A model generated the notes under the pieces. It saw only the letters and a program-made list of their open reading frames with translations, was not told where the DNA came from and did no database searches. A stretch of DNA of 64,000 nucleotides from Tachypleus tridentatus. Taxonomy: Eukaryota > Arthropoda > Merostomata > Xiphosura > Limulidae. A program made the position numbers and the translations under genes. The number at the start of each line of letters is the position of its first letter. The stretch's first letter is position 1. The stretch is from NCBI RefSeq assembly GCF_004210375.1, contig NC_134825.1, positions 1,364,001 to 1,428,000 on the forward strand, in the 5' to 3' direction. This document shows, in pieces, positions 51,101 through 58,540 of this stretch.

Positions 51101-54100
51101 ACCGACGTATTTTTTGACGCCATGACACCCAATACGGAATAGATATAACGGACTGAAACCACACACATTCAGTTAGATAATTCTTCTTATTTCACTAATG
51201 TCATTTTATACTTCTTCGATTTCCTTTTGTACGTTGACGGTGTCCCTTTGCACTTCTTTAGTGTCCACTTGTATTTTATTGATGTCTTCTTTTACTTTTT
51301 AATGTCCAGTTGTTCCTAAGTTTCGGAAGTTCCGTTAAATGTTTTTAAAAAAATTATATTTAAAGTTAAGCCTACAAGTGAAGGCATCCCGTAGCAAACG
51401 TTATTGGACAATAAATTAATTTCCTATCATTACCTGGACTTAGCTTTGTATAATTCTTAATTTGTATTTCAAAAAAACACACCCAACGATAGTAAACGTC
51501 ACAGAACTACGGTCAGACATAAAACAGTTTGGACGAAAACAAAATAGATCTTTGACTAAACTTCAACAACAAGATGACAATTCAATCAAGATTTCTGTAA
51601 ATGATGCAAACAGTAGAATGAAGATCAAGAAGAAATGAAGATGAAAAAGAAATGAAAAGATCTATAAAATATACATAGGAAAGTACAATAAGATCACAGG
51701 ACAACAGATACGAATTTAAAAGAAGCGTTACAAGAGATGTAGTATCTATAAAACATTTAAAATAAAATTAAATGTACAGTGGGACTCAAATGTCAAACTT
51801 GATGAAGTACAAAAAATAAACCAATTAGAGAAATAGAACATTTGTAAACGGAACTGGTGAATGCAAAGATCACACTGGTGATTTCTGCATCCGCCAACCT
51901 AAAACATTTTATTACTAAATATGAAGTACAAGAACTTATCTGGAGTACAACTGTTACCACTGCTGCTATGCCACCTGTGATTGTAGGACCTTCCTGGTGT
52001 ATTATAGCAATGTCATTAACACATCAAGTTCCATAATTTAACTGATCACTTCAATAATACTGCCCAATTTAGAAACAGGTGGTCTATGTTATGAAAACAT
52101 ATCAGGCTAAGTTTTAAATCACTTCCAGAATTAATGAGTTGAATAATTAACAAAAAGTAATTAATCTTGGTTTAATTTAAAATTATACTCGTTTATAAAC
52201 TTTAAGCAACGCAACCTTCCAGGTGAGAACCATAACAGCAATCAAACGTTGTCTTCTCTAACAAGTTTAGAGTGATGCACCAGAAGAAATAATAACAAAA
52301 AAATTTCAGAGTACGATACGAACTTACAAAATATTTGAAAAAGCTTTCCCAATTATTTTACCCAGATAGTACACGTGAAATAATGACATATAACCAATTT
52401 ATATACATCATGATAGACAATGACATGAAAATTAGGCTGATACGAAGTGTACATTTTTAAAATATAGAGTTTGCATGGAATTTGAATCCATTATGTCGCA
52501 GATAAACACTCAAAGATACCGTCATTAGATTATTTAATATGCAAACATAGAGTAATTCTGACGATGATTAAAGGATTCGTGATGTCAGAAAAACACGTAG
52601 GTTCAAGAAGTCTTGATAGAAATGAAATAGAAACCCTATAACCTGAGTTCTTTCGAAAGATGGACCTTTCTTCTTCAAGGACAAACACGTTAAAGGAAAT
52701 GTTGCCAGGAACTGCAAACAAAATCTTGTATGAGTTTCTTTAAAAAATCCTTACAAACAATTTGAAGAAAAATGGGAAGTGTTGTAAATATGGAACGCCT
52801 GAGCAGTACAGTCGTTAATACACCAAATAGACAACACCTTAAGGATGAGTATCAGAGCAACATAGATCTAATCAAACATCGAGAGATTAGAGAATAGACG
52901 GCCTCATAAGGTGAAGTTCAACTGATAATATACCATCTGCCCTAAGTGAGGAAGGAAGTTCACTGTTTAAAAAAGATAGTCCACGAACTTACTGATAGGA
53001 AACCTTAAAGTATATCCATGGAACTGTTCTATAATTACAATAGTTTAACCTGACTTAGTAACGACAGAAGGGTAGAAACGTACCTCCAGAGATGGAGAAA
53101 GTGATGTATTGATACAAAGAGCAATTTGATATAAAGTCCCAGCATGAGTAAGGTTTATCCTCACTGTGGGAAAGTTCTCTGAACTTCATGATTTGTGAAT
53201 AATTAACATATCAGTAAAATTGACTTCACATATTTGTTCGTGATAATCTGAAACAGCAAAGGCCAAGCAGCGGAAAGAAGTCAAAGTCAAGGTATTGTGA
53301 TATACAGTGATTATAACGATCTGAAAATAAGAACAATGATATCCTCAAAGATTATATGAGTAGTTGTGGAAGTGCCATGTTGGAAGGACCACTTATAGGT
53401 TACAGCCATTTATGGGCTCTTTAAACAGAGACAGAAGAAACAAAAGTTCAAGAAGAAGAAGAAGCCTACATTGTAACTCATAAGTTAAGCCTTATTCCAA
53501 TACTACAGAATAACCCTACATTGTAACTCATAAGTTAAGCCTTATTCCAATACTACAGAATAACCCTACATTGTAACTCATAAGTTAAGCCTCATTCCAG
53601 TACTACAGAATAAGCCTACATTGTAACTCATAAGTTAAGCCTTATTCCAGTACTCCAACACAAGAACGGAAAATAAACAAAACCTTTCAACGCACGTGAG
53701 ACTTGAAGGGATCTGAAACCTGACACTAAAAGATTCAGAATAGACGAAAGTCTAAAGATGAAAATATACAGTTACTCAAAACTGGTGTACTCCACCTTGT
53801 TCAACCACAACTGGCAAGATTGGTATCTCGACAAGCCTGAAAAATAAATTTATATAGCTGTGAAATTTAAGAGCCTTCACAGATGGGGAAATGTTATAAA
53901 AGACAAGATGCTTCTTTAATTAGATTGCTAAATGTATTACGTACGTTTATAAAGTAACTATCTAATTGTTTTTCTTTGTGATAATGAGATCCGAGTTTGG
54001 CCGGTAATAATCGTTTTCGGTGTTTTCATATGTAAGAATTTTACTATAAGAGGAGGTTTCAGGAAGAATATTTAATGCTTCGCCTGAAACAAAAATATAG

Positions 54101-54963
54101 TAAAATGTAAAGTCTAAAGAGATTCTATCAGCCTGTATGCGCAATGATAACTTACATGTTAATACGGTCTTATTTTAACCTTACTGAAACAAATAACGGA
54201 AAGTTCATGTCATTTACGCTTGTATATTATATAGATTTAGAGCAGACAAGGTGGATTATTATAAAAGTAGCTATTTGCAATATTTTCACATCATATAAAA
54301 CTATTACATATTTTAGTATATCCCATATAATAAAAAAACCCTTGACACAAAAAAAATTGGCATGTTTATTATCGATTACTGTGGTGAACTTGTAAGTTAA
54401 TGTTGTCGAACCATGAACACAAAATGTAAACATTATCTAAGATTCACAAAAGCACATGCTAGTGGAACAGTTGAAAGATTTGAGTGAGTATTAAAATTCA
54501 AAGGATTTTGGAAATTCTGATATATAATGGAAGATTGGACTCACTTTAATACAGGGTTGGCTGTCAGTTTAAGAGCCAAAACTCGGTGAGGCATTAGAGA
54601 TTAATAGGACTAAACGTTATGATAAAAGTCACAAAAACTACCAGGTAGCACTGAGGGAAGACGTCAACTATTGAATCATATCTTTTGAATTACTATACTA
54701 TATATATATATATATATATATATCACTGAGGGAAGACGTCAACTATTGAATCATATCTTTTGAATTACTATACTATATATATATATCACTGAGGGAAGAC
54801 GTCAACTATTGAATCATATCTTTTGAATTACTATACTATATATATATATATCACTGAGGGAAGACGTCAACTGTTGAATCATATCTTTTGAATTACTATA
54901 CTATATATATATATATCACTGAGGGAAGACGTCAACTATTGAATCATATCTTTTGAATTACTA

Positions 54964-54998
<35 letters not shown>

Positions 54999-55568
54999 TG
55001 AGGGAAGACGTCAACTATTGAATCATATCTTTTGAATTACTATACTATATATATATATATATATATATCACTGAGGGAAGACGTCAACTGTTGAATCATA
55101 TCTTTTGAATTACTATACTATATATATATATATATATCGCTGAGGGAAGACGTCAACTATTGAATCATATCTTTTGAATTACTATACTATATATATATAT
55201 CACTGAGGGAAGACGTCAACTATTGAATCATATCTTTTGAATTACTATGCTATATATATATATATCACTGAGGGAAGACGTCAACTGTTGAATCATATCT
55301 TTTGAATTACTATACTATATATATATATATCACTGAGGGAAGACGTCAACTATTGAATCATATCTTTTGAATTACTATACTATATATATATATCACTGAG
55401 GGAAGACGTCAACTATTGAATCATATCTTTTGAATTACTATGCTATATATATATATCACTGAGGGAAGACGTCAACTGTTGAATCATATCTTTTGAATTA
55501 CTATACTATATATATATATATCACTGAGGGAAGACGTCAACTATTGAATCATATCTTTTGAATTACTA

Positions 55569-55605
<37 letters not shown>

Positions 55606-57222
55606 TGAGGGAAGACGTCAACTATTGAATCATATCTTTTGAATTACTATACTATATATATATATCACTGAGGGAAGACGTCAACTGTTGAATCATATCT
55701 TTTGAATTACTATACTATATATATATATATATCACTGAGGGAAGACGTCAACTATTGAATCATATCTTTTGAATTACTATACTATATATATATATATATA
55801 TCACTGAGGGAAGACGTCAACTGTTGAATCATATCTTTTGAATTACTATACTATATATATATATATATATCACTGAGGGAAGACGTCAACTATTGAATCA
55901 TATCTTTTGAATTACTATGCTATATATATATATATATATCACTGAGGGAAGACGTCAACTGTTGAATCATATCTTTTGAATTACTATACTATATATATAA
56001 ATGGGGTTTTCGGATAATCATCGTCCAGCCCGACTGAGGAGTTCTGGAATTGAGGGATTGGCCTCTTAACAAACTATTGTAGGAGAAAAATTATATATAT
56101 CTGAAATACTATTTTTACACTTATCTGATTTTAAATCTTAAATAGACAAGTAAGGCAGAATATGTGAAAAAACTCTGTAGTTAACGGGTTGCCCTACTTT
56201 ACCACAATACCGCGTGCTCTGTGACATTCACATTAATCCGAATGCCCTCTAATACGTTAGGAAGTACTTTATTAATATACTTTTTATTTTTACCTCATTA
56301 TTATTATGGTACAGTGATCAATCCCTATATAAAGTCAACTTACTGTTCCTTGTCTGCATTATAAAAGTTGAAAAAAACAAAATGAACGTGTACTGTTTTT
56401 GTAACTTTTTAATAAATATCACATAAGCTCCCTCTACTGGCTAATAACCATTGTTGTGAAATAATAAATGATCAGAGTGAAACAAATTACTACAATATTA
56501 ACAGTTTTTGGAAAAACCAAAGGATTCAACAAGCAATTTCAAAACTAAAATATGGCAATAAATAAAGTCAGATACGGTGATAAATGAGAACAGTTTTATT
56601 TAATAGTTGAATATCTATAAACGCTGTTTCTTTCTTATAATTAGTTGTATCCCAGTGTACTAAATTTTTACTATGACTAAAATCTGATAATCAAATATTT
56701 AAAATAATAAAACTTTCACCTACGTTGAGTTTTATAATACTAGTTACACTTCCATGCAGGTTTGGCAACAATATAGTTTTAATTTAGTTTTGATTGTTAA
56801 ATAACGCATTTAATGAGGTCTAAACTTTTTTGAAACATTCAAGCATTTAATTTGTTGTACACATATTTTATTTTCATAATTCTACGCAAATTAATAACTT
56901 CTCCCTACACGCACTGACTACTTTTAACGTTTATGTATTTTTAACATCGGTTAAAAGTTTCGTGATATTTTATCCTATTATTGCAAAACCCTAAAGAAAA
57001 GTTATTTTTATTACATTATTTGAATAGTAGAATAAACTGTTATTTCTTACCAGATACATAATCCAGTATACAGTGAAATATTTCTGTTGGCAACAGATCA
57101 AAGTACCCCAAAGGACCTTGTTCAACTCGTAACATTTTTTCGTCATCTTTTTCTTTGCTCAAGATTCTCACTGACCGTCGAATTCGTTTACGTTTAGGTT
57201 GCAGTTCTCCCTTACAGTCCAT
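20899..57222 (-). CDS. FBXO47: FBXO47-like F-box protein, complete eight-exon gene
   Basis: Joining eight minus-strand exons (57051-57222, 35564-35731, 30793-30869, 29563-29740, 29211-29381, 22607-22765, 21973-22115, 20899-21120) gives 1,290 bases, 429 codons plus stop. All seven introns are GT-AG and phases agree. An F-box lies at about residues 40-80 (LLPTEIFHCILDYVS spliced to VKDLSLL). Segments AGWDESEC (166-173) and AFWLTRILKPWP (227-238) match vertebrate FBXO47 nearly residue for residue, as do DWSDDDIISVLEEL and the PEEWLYEN region, in the same order. Family knowledge: F-box proteins join SKP1-CUL1 ligases; C. elegans PROM-1 and mouse FBXO47 act in meiosis. A germline role here is inferred. 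The start is the first in-frame Met upstream of the F-box. Introns span from 181 bp to 21.3 kb. Confidence 0.93.
21121..21972. repeat. FBXO47 intron 7 with a diverged tandem array
   Basis: From about 21410 to 21900, phrases such as tgctactgtctcgtgacatt, ctacccatgacattgaa-like and atctcataacactca recur about every 55-65 bases. This is a strongly diverged minisatellite. The rest of the intron is plain AT-rich sequence. Confidence 0.55.
21973..22115 (-). CDS. FBXO47: FBXO47 exon 7 (residues 309-356)
   Basis: Acceptor attttacag, donor gtaagt. It encodes IPEEWLYENVATLYLLCGEP and NGKITELTNLVAHLAL, collinear with PREWLLEN and NGRTIELARLVVFLAL in the vertebrate protein. No ATG-initiated frame marks it. 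Confidence 0.9.
22299..22533. repeat. 47-bp tandem array in FBXO47 intron 6, five copies
   Basis: aaacatagtttagttgtaac recurs at 22301, 22348, 22395, 22442 and 22489, an exact 47-bp period; copies are essentially identical. A very recent amplification. Confidence 0.93.
22607..22765 (-). CDS. FBXO47: FBXO47 exon 6 (residues 256-308)
   Basis: Acceptor taccattag, donor gtaaat. It encodes DEPQWWELSDYL then LAQAIKLLQRYSKDWSDDD, matching the LADAIKLLYDAS.KEWTADD block of vertebrate FBXO47. Confidence 0.92.
22766..23955. other. FBXO47 intron 5, repeat-poor part
   Basis: No known element recognised. A small plus-strand frame at 23231-23488 has no family signal and no supporting context. Confidence 0.4.
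23956..25785. repeat. Minisatellite of about 24-26 bp units in intron 5
   Basis: About seventy units of ggttacagacagcactttgt followed by gtgta. Variants alternate acagacagc, acagtcagc and atggacagc. Several blocks (for example near 24720-25180) recur as larger repeats. It creates long spurious open frames such as 24227-24703. Confidence 0.92.
25797..26085. repeat. 45-bp tandem array in intron 5, six copies
   Basis: tgtttagcatgttctactat recurs at 25816, 25861 and 25906 and onward, an exact 45-bp period. Each unit contains an imperfect palindrome with agcatg and catgct arms. The end of the unit (gcatgctctgaaagagt) resembles part of the neighbouring 73-bp unit. Confidence 0.92.
26290..27475. 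repeat. 73-bp tandem array in intron 5, about fifteen copies
   Basis: Units carry tctttactctttactccaag, catggctagtgg and gtgtgtttatctgcacagag, with a 73-bp period (26521, 26594 and onward). A few units near 26780-26870 are internally deleted. Open frames inside are repeat by-products. Confidence 0.93.
27546..27788. mobile_element. Tc1/mariner-type MITE with terminal inverted repeats
   Basis: A 243-bp element with inverted ends of about 28 bases (left cagggtgttcggaaagtcac, right gtgactttctgaacaccctg), flanked by TA on each side. Internally a plus-strand run encodes RWIQACINANEGYFQHCL and a stop near 27650-27705, which resembles the last residues of Tc1/mariner-like transposases. It is therefore an internal-deletion derivative rather than unrelated filler. 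Confidence 0.85.
28141..28345. repeat. Large inverted repeat, 85-bp arms
   Basis: The arm 28141-28225 is imperfectly complementary to 28261-28345, with a 35-base spacer. Anchors are actgagcatgaacaga against tctgttcatgctcagt at the outside and a perfect tgacctgatttttgtcaaa against its complement at the inside. It lies in FBXO47 intron 5. A fold-back MITE or an RNA hairpin source are both possible. Confidence 0.85.
28441..29210 (-). repeat. 77-bp array copied from the FBXO47 exon 5 donor
   Basis: Donor hexamers (acttac on the plus strand) sit at 28512, 28589, 28666, 28743, 28820, 28974, 29051 and 29128, each 77 bases apart, with a mutated one at 28897 and the true exon 5 donor at 29205. Each unit also repeats about 60 bases of exon 5 coding sequence (KLLCLLYGPARNG-like). 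The copies have gtaagt where the real junction has gtaaat. The incidental open frames at 28713-28898 and 29122-29376 come from this. Confidence 0.92.
29211..29381 (-). CDS. FBXO47: FBXO47 exon 5 (residues 199-255)
   Basis: Acceptor ttgtattacag. It encodes the AFWLTRILKPWP block and the following QAKLLCLLYGPARN. The donor is gtaaat (29210-29205), weaker than consensus. The last ~60 exonic bases plus donor have been copied into a 77-bp array that fills the start of intron 5. Confidence 0.92.
29382..29562 (-). other. FBXO47 intron 4 (181 bp)
   Basis: The shortest intron of the gene, GT-AG, with no repeats recognised. Confidence 0.85.
29563..29740 (-). CDS. FBXO47: FBXO47 exon 4 (residues 140-198)
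   Basis: Acceptor ctctctcag, donor gtgaat. It contains AGWDESECHVVYSFL, the most recognisable block shared with vertebrate FBXO47 (AGWDELECHRVYNFL). It ends with SPG split over the next exon, where the vertebrate protein also has PGS. Confidence 0.92.
29741..30270. other. FBXO47 intron 3, repeat-poor part
   Basis: Nothing recognised in this stretch of intron 3. The rest of the intron holds a rearranged SINE. Confidence 0.5.
30271..30550 (-). mobile_element. SINE-A copy with internal inverted segment
   Basis: Minus-oriented SINE-A (tail at 30271, head remnant with gggttcgaatccctg ending near 30550). Between body and head, 30470-30521 carries SINE-A body in the opposite orientation (ccttccctctagtcttacac, then tgctaaattagagacaggg), complementary to 30320-30360 of the same copy. 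The A-box part of the tRNA-like head is missing. Confidence 0.8.
30793..30869 (-). CDS. FBXO47: FBXO47 exon 3 (residues 114-139)
   Basis: A 77-bp exon with acceptor tttccag and donor gtaact. It encodes GLLMKRSTCLYPTKERLRII, collinear with the LLFKRC...LPTKERL segment of vertebrate FBXO47. It completes a codon and ends in phase 0. Confidence 0.9.
31075..32050. repeat. 63-bp tandem array in FBXO47 intron 2, about fifteen copies
   Basis: tactgataagcc recurs at 31101, 31164 and onward (63-bp period) with ttttattataag and acactaatttttaatttta segments. Variant order (gaataaaac unit, gaagat unit, then two cagaagat units) repeats every four units, about 252 bases, so a higher-order repeat overlies the 63-bp one. 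Confidence 0.92.
32051..32638. other. FBXO47 intron 2 spacer
   Basis: Nothing recognised. The phrases atggctgccaagat (32252) and atggcagccaagatc (32415) suggest a weak internal duplication. Confidence 0.4.
32639..32923 (+). mobile_element. SINE-A copy, full length
   Basis: It runs from the head ggcccggcatagccagg through the damaged B box, accaaacatactcgcccttt, a gggggcgttataatg body and ttagggacggctagcacag to an A/C-rich tail. A minisatellite starts immediately after the tail. Confidence 0.88.
32924..33970. repeat. Minisatellite of about 25-40 bp units in intron 2
   Basis: Units combine taccaagtactccactgtat with agaacacacac. About thirty imperfect copies; lengths vary because the acacac part changes. 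Minus-strand open frames at 32838-33865 are products of the array. Confidence 0.9.
33971..35400. other. FBXO47 intron 2, repeat-poor part
   Basis: Nothing coding recognised. A three-fold local repeat (gacagactgtaata then ctttcaattata) lies at about 34725-34880, and a short (AC)n at about 34525. Confidence 0.45.
35401..35555 (+). mobile_element. SINE-A remnant abutting the exon 2 donor
   Basis: Decayed SINE-A body (gttataatgtgac, cccattattcgttggtaaag, gactagctgacttcc, gcacggatagccctagagta). The head is absent. Its tail ends three bases before the donor hexamer of FBXO47 exon 2 (35558-35563), in antisense orientation to the gene. Confidence 0.75.
35564..35731 (-). CDS. FBXO47: FBXO47 exon 2 (residues 58-113)
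   Basis: Acceptor ttttacag ends at 35732; the exon opens with VKDLSLLTICSKAIRNVIQ, which completes the F-box exactly as in vertebrate FBXO47 (VKDISML there). Donor gtaagt at 35563-35558. No ATG-initiated frame marks this exon, so only splice logic and homology reveal it. A SINE-A remnant ends a few bases past the donor. Confidence 0.9.
35732..38112. other. FBXO47 intron 1, repeat-poor 3' part
   Basis: Several short frames (36226-36486 plus, 36577-36813 plus, 35962-36201 minus, 37173-37403 minus) have no family signal I recognise. Composition is less AT-rich around 36200-36820, so an old unrecognised element is possible. Confidence 0.35.
38113..38583. repeat. 39-bp tandem array in intron 1, twelve copies
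   Basis: aataacacagaccaaaacac then tgcaaggtgtttaaacttt, with a 39-bp period (38113, 38152 and onward). 39 is divisible by three, which explains the long minus-strand frames with KFKHLAVFWSV repeats. Confidence 0.93.
38584..39436. other. Intron 1 sequence, nothing recognised
   Basis: AT-rich, no gene or known repeat. Confidence 0.4.
39437..39568 (+). mobile_element. Degraded SINE-A remnant
   Basis: Traces of the head (ttacctggtggttaaggcac) and body (cataacgtatggtcaatgct, attattcattaataaaggg) in the right order and spacing. Much diverged. Confidence 0.5.
39640..40630 (+). mobile_element. C-rich island, possible LINE ORF1 relic
   Basis: This stretch is strikingly richer in C and in Pro/Thr/Ser codons on the plus strand than its surroundings and ends in a poly-A run (40626-40638). 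The frame 39658-39840 contains VPPLIVDDLPSDF and LRRGGILLQP, which recall the start of the gag-like ORF1 protein of some non-LTR retrotransposons. A 67-bp direct duplication lies at about 40125-40260. The assignment is tentative. Confidence 0.35.
40640..42139. other. Intron 1 sequence, nothing recognised
   Basis: No gene or known repeat seen; small frames only (41519-41797 minus). Confidence 0.4.
42140..42610 (+). pseudogene. Decayed Tc1/mariner transposase, C-terminal half
   Basis: In shifting plus-strand frames I can read relics of the catalytic domain: a KYG.TSVMVW.FFSA segment near 42158, QENNDPKES (from the conserved DNDPKH motif) near 42320, and WLALTEP...PNSIEQIWYLIDQKLDKS near 42400-42478, the normal position of the second catalytic Asp/Glu block. 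Many frameshifts and a stop. No terminal repeats identified. Confidence 0.8.
42900..43530. repeat. 61/75-bp tandem array in intron 1
   Basis: Units have gatcgatactgacaacataa, tacagtgctgaaagtttac and gcttgtggtaaat. A short form (61 bp, for example 43122 to 43183) and a form about 14 bp longer, with an extra tttatactaaagtg, are interspersed. Confidence 0.9.
43531..44357. other. Intron 1 sequence, nothing recognised
   Basis: No gene or known repeat. Confidence 0.4.
44358..44479 (+). mobile_element. SINE-B copy, well preserved
   Basis: Head cccccagtggctcagcg, B-box-like ggatttcgataccc, gtgggcagagcacagatagc and gtagctctatgcttaattc in order. The best SINE-B copy in the window; its 3' part resembles the SINE-A 3' part. 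Confidence 0.8.
44500..44723. repeat. Short tandem array hosting a hAT insertion
   Basis: Units of about 45-50 bases with aatactaaacagactacag and cacaaaacacaaagtaatta. The array continues at 47595-47770, and traces reappear at about 48950-49040. Confidence 0.8.
44716..44723. repeat. Left 8-bp hAT target-site duplication
   Basis: tactaaac here and at 47595-47602, directly outside the inverted termini. Eight bases is the hAT-typical length. Confidence 0.85.
44991..45121 (+). mobile_element. Penelope-like terminal fragment inside the hAT
   Basis: A 131-bp insertion with a 14-bp target duplication (ttttcaatgtgacg at 44977-44990 and 45122-45135). It starts with tcaggttcac, the reverse complement of the hammerhead 5' segment, then runs through a damaged hammerhead into the same terminal sequence as the 14.8 kb element, ending gtgggtttctcgacatcact. 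It splits the transposase gene near its 3' end. Confidence 0.92.
45001..45034 (+). ncRNA. Damaged hammerhead motif
   Basis: Core gtgacga instead of ctgacga, because about six bases including part of helix I have been lost (gtga joined directly to cgatgacc). Helix II gacc/ggtc and gaaa remain. Unlikely to be active. Confidence 0.6.
45125..47101 (-). pseudogene. hAT transposase, ZBED5-like, broken
   Basis: The first frame (46565-47101) encodes 178 residues: a BED-like zinc finger (CLLCN at residues 11-15 with a later HLETKH), the helical LAAQQYEQSRKLVNYIK region, and LQVDESTDVSGKAQVLALF at its end. The next parts (46274-46489) contain SVCTDGCPSMQGKKK and IHCMIHRETLASKSLPKDLQ with the conserved His. 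The frame 45734-46024 covers the following helical part. After a SINE insertion, 45125-45388 gives the C-terminal dimerisation part (SSWFCEIGFSALTEIKARKR). Frameshifts and insertions show it is dead. ZBED5 and SCAND3 are domesticated relatives of this group; nothing suggests domestication here. Confidence 0.9.
45481..45750 (+). mobile_element. SINE-A copy, best preserved in the window
   Basis: Complete tRNA-like head: A-box-like tggccaagcgtg and a perfect B box ggttcgaatgcc. Then accaaacatgctcgccc, gggggcgttataata, gactagctgcctttcc, ctagcgcagatagccctcga and an A-rich tail. A near-perfect duplication flanks it (cgaaatggata at 45468-45478, cgaatggata at 45751-45760). It interrupts the hAT transposase. 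Confidence 0.92.
47595..47770. repeat. Short tandem array, right part
   Basis: Continuation of the array at 44500-44723 (taaacagaccacagcacaaa, then acacaaatgaattactaat), starting with the 8-bp hAT target duplication. Confidence 0.8.
47771..49088. other. Intron 1 sequence with traces of the short array
   Basis: No gene recognised (the 48267-48482 minus frame has no family signal). Array traces appear at about 48945-49040. Confidence 0.4.
49089..49186 (-). mobile_element. SINE-C copy
   Basis: On the minus strand: a tRNA-like head with cgctgggacagcg, B-box-like ggggttcgattcctcttggt, then gaacacagcagacagcccga and tttggctttacg. Same family as 13264-13345 and 63697-63775. Confidence 0.7.
49187..49931. 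other. Intron 1 sequence, nothing recognised
   Basis: AT-rich; no gene or known element. Confidence 0.4.
49932..50201 (+). mobile_element. SINE-A copy, full length
   Basis: Head ggcccagtacggccagatgg, B box gagttcgaatccc, then accaaatatactcgctattt, gttataatgtgacg, gactagctgtctta, ttagggacagctagaacaga and an A/C-rich tail. Confidence 0.88.
50202..53464. other. Intron 1, 3.3 kb with nothing recognised
   Basis: Small frames (50411-50701 minus, 52530-52721 minus) have no family signal. Around 51190-51310 a short unit ending in cactaatg/ttctt-like phrases hints at an old tandem. No known element identified. Confidence 0.35.
53465..53655. repeat. 50-bp tandem array, nearly four copies
   Basis: cctacattgtaactcataag recurs at 53465, 53515, 53565 and 53615, an exact 50-bp period with only a few substitutions. 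Confidence 0.9.
53656..54648. other. Intron 1 sequence, nothing recognised
   Basis: AT-rich; overlapping small frames on both strands at 53962-54433 carry no recognisable domain. Confidence 0.4.
54649..56000. repeat. Array of about 20 near-identical units linked by (TA)n
   Basis: A constant core of about 50 bases (cactgagggaagacgtcaac, then tattgaatcatatctt and ttgaattactatac) alternates with (TA)n linkers of about 5 to 17 repeats. Cores differ almost only at one A/G position (ctattg or ctgttg) and a rare ctatgc. Very recent expansion or ongoing instability. Each core contains the palindrome gacgtc. Confidence 0.95.
56001..57050. other. FBXO47 intron 1, 5' part, nothing recognised
   Basis: AT-rich sequence between the (TA)n-linked array and exon 1; no gene or known repeat. 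Confidence 0.4.
57051..57222 (-). CDS. FBXO47: FBXO47 exon 1 (residues 1-57)
   Basis: Starts at the ATG at 57222-57220. A basic N-terminal stretch (PKRKRIRRSVR, residues 9-19) could be a nuclear localisation signal. The F-box begins at Y40-F41-D42-L43-L44-P45. The exon ends after one base of codon 58 at a gtaaga donor (57050-57045). An upstream 5' UTR exon is possible because caatag precedes the start by a few bases. Confidence 0.9.
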
Positions 57223-57745
57223 TCCTATTGTTTGAAGTTAAAATATTACAAATTTTACACTGTAAAAAATAAACAAACAATTAGCAATTACGGAATCGAA
57301 AAAATACATACAAAGATGGAGGTTTATGGATAATACTGTTCCAACGTATTTTATCGTCACTTGTTCTTTTGGATTGTTTGATCAAAACATTGTCAACTCC
57401 ACACAACGATAAAGATTTAGTTCATGAATAATGTTTATTACAGCTAAGCCAACTTGTAGACTCAACTTCAAATACAATGTTTTAACATGAACTATAAGAT
57501 GCAATGATGTCATGCATGTTATTTTGGTGTGGGGGCGGCATAGCCGGCAAACAAGGTACATTGTTTAACAGTGGTGTTAATAATAGTAATCATACAAACA
57601 GTAATACGTGGGGTGTCTTTTACTTTTGGTATTATTAAATTTTCGCTCTTATTTTGCTTTAATTGTTGGTTTTGAACATATTTAACCTACTATTTTACAG
57701 CCAGAGGTTAAAATATTTTGAAAACTTAGTATAAAGAATAATTAC
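57223..57745. other. FBXO47 upstream region
   Basis: The promoter should lie here on the minus strand, but I see no convincing TATA box or initiator that stands out from the AT background. A tiny SINE-A-like snippet (ggcggcatagccggc) lies near 57535. Confidence 0.4.
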
Positions 57746-58283
57746 ATGATATGCCATAGAGTTATGGTATCCTCCATGAGTGACGAGAACTGCCAGACCG
57801 CGCATGTTCTGAAGAGTTGGCAAGGGGTACAGCTCGAACAATGTGGGCGGCTAAGGAAGAGAGCTGAGAAACTAATGATAGTAATATGGAACATCAGTAC
57901 AATGGTTGGAAGAAGCAGACAACTAGCAGGTATGTTAGAAAAAACAAAGTGGCGATTGTGTTTATTTAAGACACCAAATAGAAAGAACAAAATAAGAAAA
58001 AAGATAGGTGCAGACTGTATAACGTTCTAATTGGGATGGTCAAAAGGATGAAACAGAGTCGAAATTGTGTTAGATAAAAACTCGATTTATAAATAGTTGA
58101 TGTAGAAAGAACACTGTAATGACTTATATTTAAAGAAGGGTTGTTAAACATAGTATCTGATTATGGTTTGCAGACAGTGCAATGTTGATTTTGGGAGGAG
58201 ACCTGAATACAAATGTAGGAAATATTGAATGGGTTATAAGGAAGTCGTGTGGGGAGAGGCTGTGGAATAAAAACGTGGTTGTG

Positions 58284-58540
58284 TGTTTGTTTTTGAATTT
58301 TGCACAAAGTTACACGAGATCTATTTGCGTTAGCTGTCCCTAATTTAGCACTGTAAAATTAAAGGGAAGGCAGCTAGTCATCACCATCTCTTGAACTACT
58401 CTTTTATTAACGAATAATGGGATTGATTGTCATATTACAATGCCTCTACAGCTGAAAGAGCAAGCATGTTTGGTGTGACTGGGATTCGATCCCACGATCC
58501 TCAGATTGCAAGTCAAGCGCCCTAACCACCTGGCGATGCT
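58284..58540 (-). mobile_element. SINE-A copy nested in the LINE
   Basis: Minus-oriented: tail gtttgtttttgaattttgc, then gctgtccctaatttagcact, gggaaggcagctagtcatca, B box gggattcgatccc and head remnant. Possible 8-bp flanks aaaacgtg and aaaacatg (one mismatch). Confidence 0.88.
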
